Below are positions 9,283 to 17,546 of a stretch of DNA of 64,000 nucleotides, piece after piece. The DNA is from Saccharothrix tamanrassetensis (GTDB lineage: Bacteria; Actinomycetota; Actinomycetes; Mycobacteriales; Pseudonocardiaceae), in the NCBI RefSeq assembly GCF_014203665.1, contig NZ_JACHJN010000007.1:61964-125963 (forward strand), given 5' to 3'. The notes under the pieces were generated by a model. That model searched no databases and was not told the DNA's origin. It was given only the letters and a program-made list of their open reading frames with translations. Each line of letters begins with the position of its first letter. Within the stretch, counting starts at the first letter, position 1. The translations under genes and the position numbers were made by a program.

Positions 9283-11352
9283 ATGAGTGCGAACGGCCCA
9301 CGCCCGGCCCCGGGCAGGGCCTGGCTCGGCTACCTCGCGGTCGGGCTGGTGGCGATCGCCGTCTACTACGCGATCCCCCGCCAGGGCTTCGGTGTGGCGG
9401 CCCGCGTGGTCATGTACTGCCTCACCAGCACGTCGGCCGCCGCCGTGGTGCTGTGGACCGCGCTGCGGCAGCGAACCGGCGCGCGGGCGCCGTGGCTGCT
9501 GCTGGGGCTGAGCCAGGTCGTGTACTCGATCGCGGACTGCACGTTCTACATCCACCACTACCTGCTCGGCCTGACCGGCTTCCCCTCCCCCGCCGACGCG
9601 TTCTACCTGGGCCACTACCCGCTCACCGTCGCCGCGCTCCTGCTGCTCATCCGCCGCCGCACGCCGGGCCGCGACCTGCAGAGCGCGCTGGACGCGTCCG
9701 TGCTGGCGGTGGTCGCCGCGATGCTGTCGTGGCTGTACCTGATCGGCCCCCGCGCCCGTCTCGACCAGCCCCTGCTGGTCACGGTGACCTCGGTCGCCTT
9801 CCCGGTGATGGACCTGGCGATGCTGGCCGTGGCGCTGCGGCTGTTCATGGGCACCGGCACGCGGTCCGGGTCGTTCGTGCTGCTCGCGACCAACCTGCTG
9901 GCGATCCTCACCGCCGACACCGTGTACGTGGTGCAGCAGCTCAACGGCACCTACCACGCGGGCAACTTCCTGGACGCGATCTGGCTGGCCGGCAACCTGG
10001 CGCTCGGTGCGGCGGCCCTGCACCCGACGGTGGCCGCCGTCGCCGAGCCGACCGCCGCGCGGGAGAACGTGCTGGGGCCCGGCCGGATCGCCGCGCTGTG
10101 CGTCGCCGCCCTCACCGCGCCCGTGATGCTGGTCGTCCAGCACGCCACCGGGAGGTTCCACGACATCCCGGTCATCGCGACCGCCTGCGCGATGCTGTTC
10201 GTGCTGGTGATCGCCCGCCTCGCGGCCCTGGTGGCGGACCAGCGCCGGCTGGCCATCACCGACGCCCTGACCGGCCTGCACACCCGCCGGTTCTTCGTCG
10301 CCCAACTGCCCGTCGAGGTCGAACGGGCCCGCCGCGCGGGCGGCTCGGTCGCCGTGTTCATCGTCGACGTGGACCGGTTCAAGTCCATCAACGACGGTCA
10401 CGGCCACCCCGCCGGCGACCAGGTGCTGATCGAGATCGCGCACCGGCTGCGCCGCGCCGCGCGGGCCGGCGACGTGGTGGCCCGCTACGGCGGCGAGGAG
10501 TTCGCGCTCCTCGCGCCCGGCGTGCGTCCCGCGGAGCTGGCGGACATCGCCCAGCGGCTGCGGGACAGCGTGGCGGGCAGGCCCATCGCGGCCACCGACA
10601 CGGTGTGGATCGGGGCGACCGTCTCGGTCGGCGCGGCCTGCTGCCCCGAGCACGGCGGCGACCCGGCCGACGTGATCGCCGCCGCCGACCGCTCGCTCTA
10701 CGCGGCCAAGGTCTCCGGCCGCGACCGGGCCGTGGTGGGACCGTCCCGGCCGGACTGCGACCCGGCGATGGTCGACCACCTGTGCCGGGTCGCGGACCAG
10801 GTGGACCAGCGGCTGTCCGCACCGCACAACAGCCGCGCGGTGGGCCGGTGGGCACGCCTGCTGGCCGCCGAGCTGGGTCACGACGAGCACGGCGTCCACG
10901 TCGCCGGGCTGGCCGGCAGGCTGCACGACGTCGGCAAGATCGTCATCCCGGATTCGGTGCTGACCAAACCGTCCGCGCTGGACCCGGAGGAGTGGCGGCT
11001 GGTCCGCCAGCACTCCGACTACGGCTTCCGCCTCGCCGACACCATCCCCGGCTTCTTCCCGGTGGCGCAGACGATCCTCCAGCACCACGAGCGCTACGAC
11101 GGCTCCGGCTACCCGCAGGGCCTGGCGGGCAACGCGATCCGTTGGGAAGCGCGGCTGGTGGCGGTGTGCGACGTGTGGGCGGCCCTGCTCACCGACCGCC
11201 CACACCGCCCGGCGTTCACCGCGGCCGAAGCCCGGGACGTACTGTGCTCGGGCCGCGGCACGCTGTTCGACCCGGATGTCGTCGACCTGTTCCTGGAACT
11301 GCACGCCGACGGCCGGATCGACGCGCCCGACCTAGACCGGGTCGGCGGCTGA
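9283..11352 (+). CDS. Membrane diguanylate cyclase/phosphodiesterase, GGDEF + HD-GYP
   Basis: The 689-residue protein starts with about nine hydrophobic membrane segments (residues 14-310) of unrecognised sensor type. A GGDEF domain follows with intact active site GGEEF at 403-407. The RxxD inhibitory site lies five residues upstream (RAGDVVARY). The C-terminal domain is HD-GYP, with HDVGK at 548-552 and HHERYDGSGYP near 600. GGDEF domains make cyclic di-GMP and HD-GYP domains break it down, so one protein carries both potential activities behind a membrane sensor. Residues for both look intact. The 3' end overlaps the convergent TenA-like gene by 21 bases. Confidence 0.9.
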   Translation: MSANGPRPAPGRAWLGYLAVGLVAIAVYYAIPRQGFGVAARVVMYCLTSTSAAAVVLWTALRQRTGARAPWLLLGLSQVVYSIADCTFYIHHYLLGLTGFPSPADAFYLGHYPLTVAALLLLIRRRTPGRDLQSALDASVLAVVAAMLSWLYLIGPRARLDQPLLVTVTSVAFPVMDLAMLAVALRLFMGTGTRSGSFVLLATNLLAILTADTVYVVQQLNGTYHAGNFLDAIWLAGNLALGAAALHPTVAAVAEPTAARENVLGPGRIAALCVAALTAPVMLVVQHATGRFHDIPVIATACAMLFVLVIARLAALVADQRRLAITDALTGLHTRRFFVAQLPVEVERARRAGGSVAVFIVDVDRFKSINDGHGHPAGDQVLIEIAHRLRRAARAGDVVARYGGEEFALLAPGVRPAELADIAQRLRDSVAGRPIAATDTVWIGATVSVGAACCPEHGGDPADVIAAADRSLYAAKVSGRDRAVVGPSRPDCDPAMVDHLCRVADQVDQRLSAPHNSRAVGRWARLLAAELGHDEHGVHVAGLAGRLHDVGKIVIPDSVLTKPSALDPEEWRLVRQHSDYGFRLADTIPGFFPVAQTILQHHERYDGSGYPQGLAGNAIRWEARLVAVCDVWAALLTDRPHRPAFTAAEARDVLCSGRGTLFDPDVVDLFLELHADGRIDAPDLDRVGG

Positions 11353-12000
11353 GTCGGCCAGCGTGTTCCAGAACATCAGTTCGTAGCCCTGGAGCAGCCG
11401 CACGTACTCCACCGCCCTGTCGAACGACACCCCCGCGTCCAAGCCGGCTTGCACCGCCGCCAGCCCCTGCTGCTCCAACTCGGGCGCGGGGGTGGCGAAG
11501 AAGTCGAAGAACGCGACCGCCTCGTCGTCGAAGCCGTAGTGCGTGCGCAACCCCCGGGCGATCGCCGCGCAGTACTCGCCGAACGCGGCGAAGTTCGTCA
11601 AGATCGCCACCGCCGCCACCGCCGGGTCGGCGTTCAACGCGAGCCAGGCGACGTAGGCCGCGTACGCCTGGCACCCCGGCTCGGGCCGGTACTCCCGCAC
11701 CGCCTGCTCGTCCAGCCCCGCCGCAGCCGCCAGCGGCGTCAACAGCGGCAGGACGAGCCCCTCCCCCTGCGCCAGACCGGTGAAGAACGCCCGGCCGGCG
11801 GGTTCGTCCGCGCGCGCCGCCAGCGTGAGGAAGCTCCGCCAGTCCGCCGGCACGATCCGGCTCTCCTCGGCGGCCAGCGCGCCGATCGAGGCGACCGACG
11901 CCGTCCCTTCCGCGACCAGCGGGACGAACCGGTTCTCCCCGTGCTCGTCCGCGACTTCTCTCCGGATCCTGTCGAGCAGTTCCTGCGCCGAGTGGGCCAT
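11332..12000 (-). CDS. TenA/PqqC-like helical protein
   Basis: The 222-residue, almost wholly helical protein resembles the TenA/thiaminase-II and PqqC heme-oxygenase-like fold: repeated helices with aromatic pairs (FFTGLAQGEG, FGEYCAAIA, FFDFFATP, YVRLLQGYELMFWNTL). TenA enzymes hydrolyse aminopyrimidines of thiamin, but the catalytic cysteine is not obvious, so the activity is uncertain. The ATG at 12000 has AGGAG nine bases upstream and is preferred to the in-frame GTG at 12018, which overlaps that site. It converges on the GGDEF/HD-GYP gene with a 21-base overlap. Confidence 0.65.
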   Translation of the reverse strand: MAHSAQELLDRIRREVADEHGENRFVPLVAEGTASVASIGALAAEESRIVPADWRSFLTLAARADEPAGRAFFTGLAQGEGLVLPLLTPLAAAAGLDEQAVREYRPEPGCQAYAAYVAWLALNADPAVAAVAILTNFAAFGEYCAAIARGLRTHYGFDDEAVAFFDFFATPAPELEQQGLAAVQAGLDAGVSFDRAVEYVRLLQGYELMFWNTLADSAADPV

Positions 12001-12115
12001 CGAATCGCTCTCCTGCACACCGTGGGTATGGTTGGCGATCAGCGTAAGTCACGGTCCTGCCACGGAATCCGCACAAGCCGTAGGGTGGCCGGAGGATCAG
12101 CGCCGGATCGCGGTC

Positions 12116-12166
12116 GGCAGAGTCCCGCCCACGGCAGAGTCCCGCCCACGGCAGGATCGCGTTCAC
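12116..12166 (+). repeat. 17-base tandem repeat, three copies
   Basis: GGCAGAGTCCCGCCCAC occurs twice exactly (12116-12132, 12133-12149), then once degenerate (12150-12166). It lies in the noncoding gap between the TenA-like gene and the end of the gene at 12227. Confidence 0.85.
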
Positions 12167-12226
12167 GCCAGGTTTCCACGCACGACGTCACGCCCTGGTG
12201 GCGCGACTTCCGGTCGGGCCCGGACC

Positions 12227-13117
12227 TCACGGCGGCAGTGTGCCGAGCCAGACTTCGAGGCGTCCGCAGACTTCCTGCGCCACAACGATTTCGCCGCCCA
12301 ACCGGCGCACCACCGCGGCGTGGCCGGGATCCGGCAGCCGGGTCGCGCGTTCCGCTCGCGTGCCCGTCGGGTCGAGCCTCGCCAGCCATGCCGCGACGGG
12401 CTCGTCGGCCTCCCGCACCGTCCACGCGAGCAGCCCGTCGACCAGGCTCAGGCGCCTGATGTCCATGCCGGGCAACGCGATCTTCCGCCGCGTGTCGGTG
12501 TCCGGCGACCAGACGCCGACCCCCGGCGGACGCGCCGCGAGCACCGCGCCCGGGCTCAGGAACGAACCGGACGGCATCGCGCGCTCCATCCGCACGTCCG
12601 ACTCGACGCGCAGGAACCGCGCCCCGACCGAGGTCTCGCACAGCAGGTCCACGCCGGCCGGCGCGGCGGCGGCCTGCAGTCCGAGCACCTCGTCGGCCAG
12701 CAGCACGCTGCGGCTGTCCTCCCCCGGCGTGCCCACCCACACCGTCGCCGGAGCGCGCCCGGTGGCCAGCACGACCCGCGCCGGGTCGCCGTCCACCGGC
12801 ACCGGCCACGCCGCGACCTCGTGCTGCTCGGCCAGCAGGGTCTCGGTGTCCGCGAGCACCACCGCCGCGTGGTCGCCCAGCCGTGCGCCCGCCACCACCG
12901 GACCGCCCGGCCCGGCCGCCGCGCCCGACACCGTCCGCAGCGGCAGTGGGTCGCGGACCTCCCAGGAGCCGCCGCCGGACACCACGACGTGCCCGACGCC
13001 GTCGCCGTCCGGGCGGGCGGCGAACAGGTGCACCCGGTCGCCGACCCGCACGGCGTGCACACCGCCGCTGACCGGGACGTCCGCGCGCAGCACGTACCGC
13101 CACCGCGCCGGGGTCAC
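12227..13117 (-). CDS. Unknown protein, possible beta-propeller, coupled to metallopeptidase
   Basis: This 296-residue protein is not recognised. It has no signal peptide or membrane segment. Its pattern is a series of beta strands of 8-10 residues ending in charged turns (HVVVSGGGSWEV, HAAVVLADTET, LLAWTVREADEPVAAW), suggestive of an irregular beta-propeller. The GTG start overlaps the stop of the upstream metallopeptidase gene as GTGA, so synthesis of the two proteins is coupled and probably balanced. A binding, immunity or inhibitory partner for the peptidase is plausible but unproven. Confidence 0.6.
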   Translation of the reverse strand: MTPARWRYVLRADVPVSGGVHAVRVGDRVHLFAARPDGDGVGHVVVSGGGSWEVRDPLPLRTVSGAAAGPGGPVVAGARLGDHAAVVLADTETLLAEQHEVAAWPVPVDGDPARVVLATGRAPATVWVGTPGEDSRSVLLADEVLGLQAAAAPAGVDLLCETSVGARFLRVESDVRMERAMPSGSFLSPGAVLAARPPGVGVWSPDTDTRRKIALPGMDIRRLSLVDGLLAWTVREADEPVAAWLARLDPTGTRAERATRLPDPGHAAVVRRLGGEIVVAQEVCGRLEVWLGTLPP

Positions 13118-14772
13118 GGCCCAGACCCGGCGGACAGCCGCTTCACCAACCGGTAGTAGTGCTCCCTGCGCGAGGTCTCGATGAACGGCGCCGCGTTCAC
13201 CGCCAGCCTGAGCAGGCGCTCCACCCGCGTGCGCGCCGACGTGCCGAAGAACGTCGTGGGCACGCGGATCGAGGTGCCGGGGCCGCTCGACCACCGGTAG
13301 CCGCCGACCCGGAACGTGAACGCCTGCCCGGTGATCTTCCTGCGCAGCGCGAACAGCCGGTCGAAGATGCCCGCGATCTTCTCCTGGTCGTCCATCACCG
13401 GCGCGGCCGGCGGTGCGGTCACCCCGAAGTCCCCGACCAGCAGCGTCATCACGTTGTCGCGGTAGTGGCCGCCGGCCGGCCGCCACGCCGCGGCCGTCAC
13501 CGCGTCGGACACGTGGGAGTACAGCGAGCGCAGGTCCAGCCGGCTCTGCACCAGCCACTGCTCCAGCCACGCCATCGTCTCGTTCGCCTTCGCGGCCTGC
13601 CCCGCCCCGGTCAGCCGGGACGTGTCGTCCACCTGCGCCACCGAGGCCAGTGCCGGGTTGGCGACCAGCGCCACGAACCGGGTGAAGCTGTCGGCGTTGT
13701 TCAGCGCCCGGTTCAGCGGGAGCGCCGCGAGCAGCCGCTGCCACTGGTAGGCCTCGTCGTCGGTGATCAGGCCGGTCGCGCCGTGCGAGCCCTCGTGGAT
13801 CAGCACCAGCGCCCGCTCGGTGACGTCCGGTTCGTTGAGGAACTTCGGCCCCAGCGTCATCCGGGCCGACGTGCCGGAACCCCGGTTGGAGGCGAGGAAG
13901 TCGTCGCCGAGACAGGTGTTGATGCACCTGTGCCCGGCCGCCGCGGCGTCGTGCAGCGGGATCACGGGCAGCATGTGCGGCAGGTGGGCCTCGATCGCGG
14001 CCAGCCCGGTGTCCACGGCGGCCGCGTTCGCCGGTCCGTGGAACAGGGCGGTCAGCGGTCCGACGGCAGGCGCGGCGGTCGGCGTGCCCAGGGCGTTGCG
14101 GGCGTCGGCCAGCAGCACGACGGCGCGGGCGTGCGCGGTGTCGAACGCGTTCGGGGACGGCCCGCAGCTGATGTCCGGCGACGGCGTGCACACCGGGGCG
14201 GTGGACTGCTGGTTGCCCACCAGGACCTCGACCCGTCGGGCACTGCGGTAGTCCAGGCCGCCCGAGGACAGGTCGGGTCGGGGCGTCGGGTTGCCGGTGC
14301 CGGGCGAACCCGCCGTCAGCGGACCGCTCACCGCCGCGATCCGGTCGTCGACCAGGGCGGCCCGGCCGGGTCCGCGCCGTTCCTCCTCGCTCGCGGTGCC
14401 CTTGAGCCGGACGGTGCTCATCGGCACGCCCGCGAACGCGGCGAACTTCGTGTCGTCCGGCGCGGTGACCGTGCTCGACTCGTGGTCGAAGTAGATCGAC
14501 CGCAGGTCGGTCGACGCCTTGGGCGACTTGCCGGTCACCCGGAAGTCGGCGGCCACGCGCTGCACCGGGGTCTCCTCGGCTTCCCGTTCCGCGGGCGAGC
14601 AGTCGCACGGCGTCGGCCCGCACCGCTGTACCGCCAGGCGGGCGACGGCCCGGTTGCCGGCGGCGCGCTGGAGTTCGAGAAGACCTCCGGCCGGGCCCGC
14701 GACAGCGCTCCGGTGCCGCCTGGGCGACGCCGTCGCCGGGGCGGGAACCTGCTGGTGAACCGGGAAGACCAC
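13114..14772 (-). CDS. Putative zinc metallopeptidase with LQRxAGNxAV motif and OmpA-like domain
   Basis: The GTG at 14772 follows GGAGG by nine bases and gives 552 residues. The N-terminus is Pro/Ala-rich and carries LQRAAGNRAV at 34-43, a motif common in toxins and cargo linked to extracellular contractile injection systems. Residues 90-185 resemble an OmpA-type domain (SIYFDHESS, later VEVLVGNQQS). A zinc site HEGSH at 326-330, followed by TDDEAY at 337-342, recalls the HExxH plus xTxDxxY pattern of aspzincin (M35-like) peptidases. There is no signal peptide, which would fit export by an injection machine. No injection-system structural gene is in the window. A cytosolic or surface protease remains possible. 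Confidence 0.65.
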   Translation of the reverse strand: MVFPVHQQVPAPATASPRRHRSAVAGPAGGLLELQRAAGNRAVARLAVQRCGPTPCDCSPAEREAEETPVQRVAADFRVTGKSPKASTDLRSIYFDHESSTVTAPDDTKFAAFAGVPMSTVRLKGTASEEERRGPGRAALVDDRIAAVSGPLTAGSPGTGNPTPRPDLSSGGLDYRSARRVEVLVGNQQSTAPVCTPSPDISCGPSPNAFDTAHARAVVLLADARNALGTPTAAPAVGPLTALFHGPANAAAVDTGLAAIEAHLPHMLPVIPLHDAAAAGHRCINTCLGDDFLASNRGSGTSARMTLGPKFLNEPDVTERALVLIHEGSHGATGLITDDEAYQWQRLLAALPLNRALNNADSFTRFVALVANPALASVAQVDDTSRLTGAGQAAKANETMAWLEQWLVQSRLDLRSLYSHVSDAVTAAAWRPAGGHYRDNVMTLLVGDFGVTAPPAAPVMDDQEKIAGIFDRLFALRRKITGQAFTFRVGGYRWSSGPGTSIRVPTTFFGTSARTRVERLLRLAVNAAPFIETSRREHYYRLVKRLSAGSGP

Positions 14773-15116
14773 GCCACACCACCTCCGGACGCCGCACCCA
14801 GTATGCGGACACGTGGCGGGCACGGGACACGCCCATCGGGGCACTCCCGGCCGCCCGATCGGGCGGTTCGCGTCACGGTGCCCGGGTGCGTCCCATCGCC
14901 GGCTACGAGAACCTCGCGCCCGGTGCGCCTCCACGTCGGGCCGGATGCGGCGGAGCCGGGAGCCTCTGCCTGGGGTGCATCGGCTCGACCGGCTCCGCCG
15001 CCGGCCGGACGGCCCTCCCCGCGCCCGGTCACCCGGTCCGATGCGGACCGGATCACCACTGTGCGGGACGACGCTGGAGGATGCCTTGATTCCCGCCGGA
15101 GCGGACTCAGCCGTGC
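14773..15116. other. Intergenic region upstream of the metallopeptidase gene
   Basis: The 344-base gap separates two minus-strand genes. GGAGG for the metallopeptidase lies at 14782-14786. A hairpin that could end the TetR transcript is at 15033-15051. No gene was identified. Confidence 0.4.
15033..15051 (-). terminator. Possible terminator downstream of TetR gene
   Basis: CCGGTCCG and CGGACCGG form an 8-bp perfect stem with a three-base loop, 66 bases past the TetR stop on the minus strand. Confidence 0.4.
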
Positions 15117-15725
15117 TCAGTCGGTACAGGCGCTACCCAGGCCGCGCAGCAGCGGCAGGTAGACGTCGTCCACCAGCTCCGCGATGACGGCCTCGTCCAG
15201 GGGCCCTCCCCCGCAGGTGATGTACTCGTTGCGCACCAGGTCCAGCGGCGCGCGGGCGGCGCGGTGGGGCAGCTCGACGGGCGGCAGCTCACCGCGCTCC
15301 ACCGCGCGGTTCACCACCGCGGTCACCGTCTCGGTCAGCGAGAACGGCCTGGCGAGGCGTTCTCGCAGCAGCTCGGCCACTTCGGGATGCCGAAACGCGT
15401 CGGCCATGACGCCGGCCACGATCTCCGTCATCATCGCCCCGGCGCGCCGGGAGAGGTGGGTGAACAGTGCGATCATGTCGGTACGCAGGGCACCGGTGTC
15501 GAGCACCTCGTCGGAGACCGGTACCCGTCGGCTCCACGCGGCGAGCGCCAGTTCGGCGCGACCCTTCCAACGGCGGTAGAGGACCGGTTTGCTGGTGCCG
15601 GCGCGGGCGGCGACGCCCTCCACGGTGAAGCGGGCGTAGCCGAGTTCGCTCAGCTCGGCCCAGGCCGCGTCGAGGATGGCCCGTTCCAGCTCCGCCCCGC
15701 GGCGGCGCGACTTGGACTCCGTCAC
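15117..15725 (-). CDS. TetR-family repressor of the adjacent ABC exporter
   Basis: The 202-residue protein has an N-terminal TetR helix-turn-helix at about residues 12-58 (FTVEGVAARAGTSKPVLYRR) followed by an all-helical ligand domain. The start is GTG, with a purine-rich AGGGGTAGG directly upstream. It diverges from the ABC exporter genes. The 90-base spacer contains two related inverted repeats, so it very likely represses itself and the exporter until an exported compound binds. The inducer cannot be predicted from sequence. Confidence 0.88.
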   Translation of the reverse strand: MTESKSRRRGAELERAILDAAWAELSELGYARFTVEGVAARAGTSKPVLYRRWKGRAELALAAWSRRVPVSDEVLDTGALRTDMIALFTHLSRRAGAMMTEIVAGVMADAFRHPEVAELLRERLARPFSLTETVTAVVNRAVERGELPPVELPHRAARAPLDLVRNEYITCGGGPLDEAVIAELVDDVYLPLLRGLGSACTD

Positions 15726-15733
15726 CCTACCCC

Positions 15734-15754
15734 TAAGATACGTTGCGTTTCTTA
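15734..15754. promoter_or_regulatory. TetR operator 1
   Basis: Half-sites TAAGATACG and CGTTTCTTA flank a three-base centre, with eight of ten positions pairing. It lies eight bases from the TetR start codon. Confidence 0.65.
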
Positions 15755-15782
15755 TTGATCCGGTCTACCGTTCACGTACACC

Positions 15783-15803
15783 TTAGACACCGGCCGTTTC
15801 TTA
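15783..15803. promoter_or_regulatory. TetR operator 2
   Basis: Half-sites TTAGACACC and CCGTTTCTTA share the right arm CGTTTCTTAT with operator 1; seven of ten positions pair. It sits just before the ribosome site GGGGGG of the exporter gene, 49 bases from operator 1. Confidence 0.6.
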
Positions 15804-15815
15804 TGGGGGGAAACG

Positions 15816-17546
15816 TTGCTCAACCGCTTACTTCGGACATATCTCCGCCCGTACCGCCGGGAGCTGGCCATCGTGCTGGTGCTCCAACTCGTCGGCACGG
15901 TGGCCTCGCTCTACCTGCCCAGCCTCAACGCGGACATCATCGACTTCGGCATCGCCACCGGGGACAACGGCTACATCCTGTCGACCGGCGGCTGGATGCT
16001 CGCGGTCACCGTCGTGCAGATCGCCTGCTCCGGCGGCGCGGTCTACTACGGCGCCCGCACCGCGATGGCGTTCGGCCGGGACGTCCGCTCCGCCGTGTTC
16101 CACCGGGTCGGCGAGTTCTCCGCCCGCGAGGTCGCCTCGTTCGGGCCGTCCTCGCTGATCACCCGCACCACCAACGACGTGCAGCAGGTGCAGACGCTGG
16201 TGGTGATGGTGTGCACCATGCTGGTCACGGCGCCGATCATGTGCGCGGCGGGGATCGTGATGGCGCTGAGCGAGGACGTCGGGCTGTCCTGGCTGCTGCT
16301 GGTCTGCGTGCCGGTCATGATCATCGCGATCGGGCTGATCGTGGTGCGGATGGTGCCGCAGTTCCGGCTCATGCAGGAGCGCATCGACGCGGTCAACCGG
16401 GTGCTGCGGGAGCAGCTGTCGGGCATCCGGGTGGTCCGGGCGTTCGTCCGGGAGCGCGCCGAGACCCGCCGGTTCGCCGACGCCAACGCCGCGCTCACCG
16501 ACACCGCCCTGCGCGTCGGCCGGCTCCAGGCGCTGACGTTCCCGGTGGTGATACTGCTGTTCAACGGCTCCAGCGTGGCCGTCCTGTGGTTCGGGGCGCA
16601 GCGCCTGGAAGCCGGGGCGATGCAGATCGGGGCGCTCACCGCGTTCCTCAGCTACCTGATGCAGATCCTGATGGCGGTGACGATGGCCACCTTCATCTCG
16701 ATGATGGTGCCGCGCGCCGCCGTGTGCGCGGAACGCATCAACGAGGTGCTGGACACCGACTCGTCCGTGGTGCCGCCGGTGGCCCCGGTGCGGGAGCTGC
16801 CGACCAAGGCCGTGGTGGAGTTCCGCCACGCCGAGTTCCGGTACCCCGGCGCGGCCGACCCGGTGCTGCGGGACATCTCGTTCACCGCCGAGGCCGGGCA
16901 CACCACCGCGGTCATCGGCAGCACCGGCTCGGGCAAGTCGACCCTGCTCTCGCTCATCCCCCGGCTGATCGACGCCACCGGCGGCGCCGTGCTGGTCAAC
17001 GGCACGGACGTGCGCGACATCGACCCGGACGCGCTGTGCGACCGGCTCGGCCTGGTGCCGCAGCGGCCGTACCTGTTCACCGGCACGGTCGCGAGCAACC
17101 TGCGCTACGGCAAGCCCGACGCCACCGACGACGAGCTGTGGGAGGCGCTGGAGATCGCCCAGGCAGGCGACTTCGTGCGGGAGATGGGCGGCCTGGAGGC
17201 CACCATCGCGCAGGGCGGCACGAACGTGTCCGGCGGCCAGCGGCAGCGGCTGTCCATCGCGCGGGCCCTGGTCCGCCGGCCGCAGGTCTACCTGTTCGAC
17301 GACGCGTTCTCCGCGCTGGACCTGGCCACCGACGCCCGGCTGCGCGCGGCGCTCAAGCCGCACACCGGCAAGGCGGTCGTGATCGTGGTGGCCCAGCGGG
17401 TGTCCACCATCCTGGACGCCGAGCGGATCGTCGTGCTGGACAACGGTTCCGTCGTCGGCATCGGCACCCACCACGAACTGCTGGACACCTGTCCCACCTA
17501 CGTGGAGATCGTCCAGTCGCAGCTGACCTCGGAGCAGGCCGCATGA
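15816..17546 (+). CDS. Heterodimeric ABC exporter, subunit 1 (degenerate Walker B)
   Basis: The 576-residue half-transporter has six N-terminal membrane helices and a C-terminal ATPase domain. The Walker A is GSTGSGKST, the signature [10 protein letters not shown] is canonical, and Walker B reads [11 protein letters not shown], with Asp where the catalytic Glu belongs. The start is TTG, placed five bases after GGGGGG. Its stop overlaps the next start as ATGA. Together with subunit 2 this gives the asymmetric ATP sites known from heterodimeric exporters. It probably exports a hydrophobic drug or lipid-like compound under TetR control. Confidence 0.9.
   Translation: MLNRLLRTYLRPYRRELAIVLVLQLVGTVASLYLPSLNADIIDFGIATGDNGYILSTGGWMLAVTVVQIACSGGAVYYGARTAMAFGRDVRSAVFHRVGEFSAREVASFGPSSLITRTTNDVQQVQTLVVMVCTMLVTAPIMCAAGIVMALSEDVGLSWLLLVCVPVMIIAIGLIVVRMVPQFRLMQERIDAVNRVLREQLSGIRVVRAFVRERAETRRFADANAALTDTALRVGRLQALTFPVVILLFNGSSVAVLWFGAQRLEAGAMQIGALTAFLSYLMQILMAVTMATFISMMVPRAAVCAERINEVLDTDSSVVPPVAPVRELPTKAVVEFRHAEFRYPGAADPVLRDISFTAEAGHTTAVIGSTGSGKSTLLSLIPRLIDATGGAVLVNGTDVRDIDPDALCDRLGLVPQRPYLFTGTVASNLRYGKPDATDDELWEALEIAQAGDFVREMGGLEATIAQGGTNVSGGQRQRLSIARALVRRPQVYLFDDAFSALDLATDARLRAALKPHTGKAVVIVVAQRVSTILDAERIVVLDNGSVVGIGTHHELLDTCPTYVEIVQSQLTSEQAA

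Noticed and set aside
12227..14772. Complete contractile injection system
   Set aside because: Only the putative cargo motif is present; no sheath, tube, baseplate or AAA gene occurs in the window.
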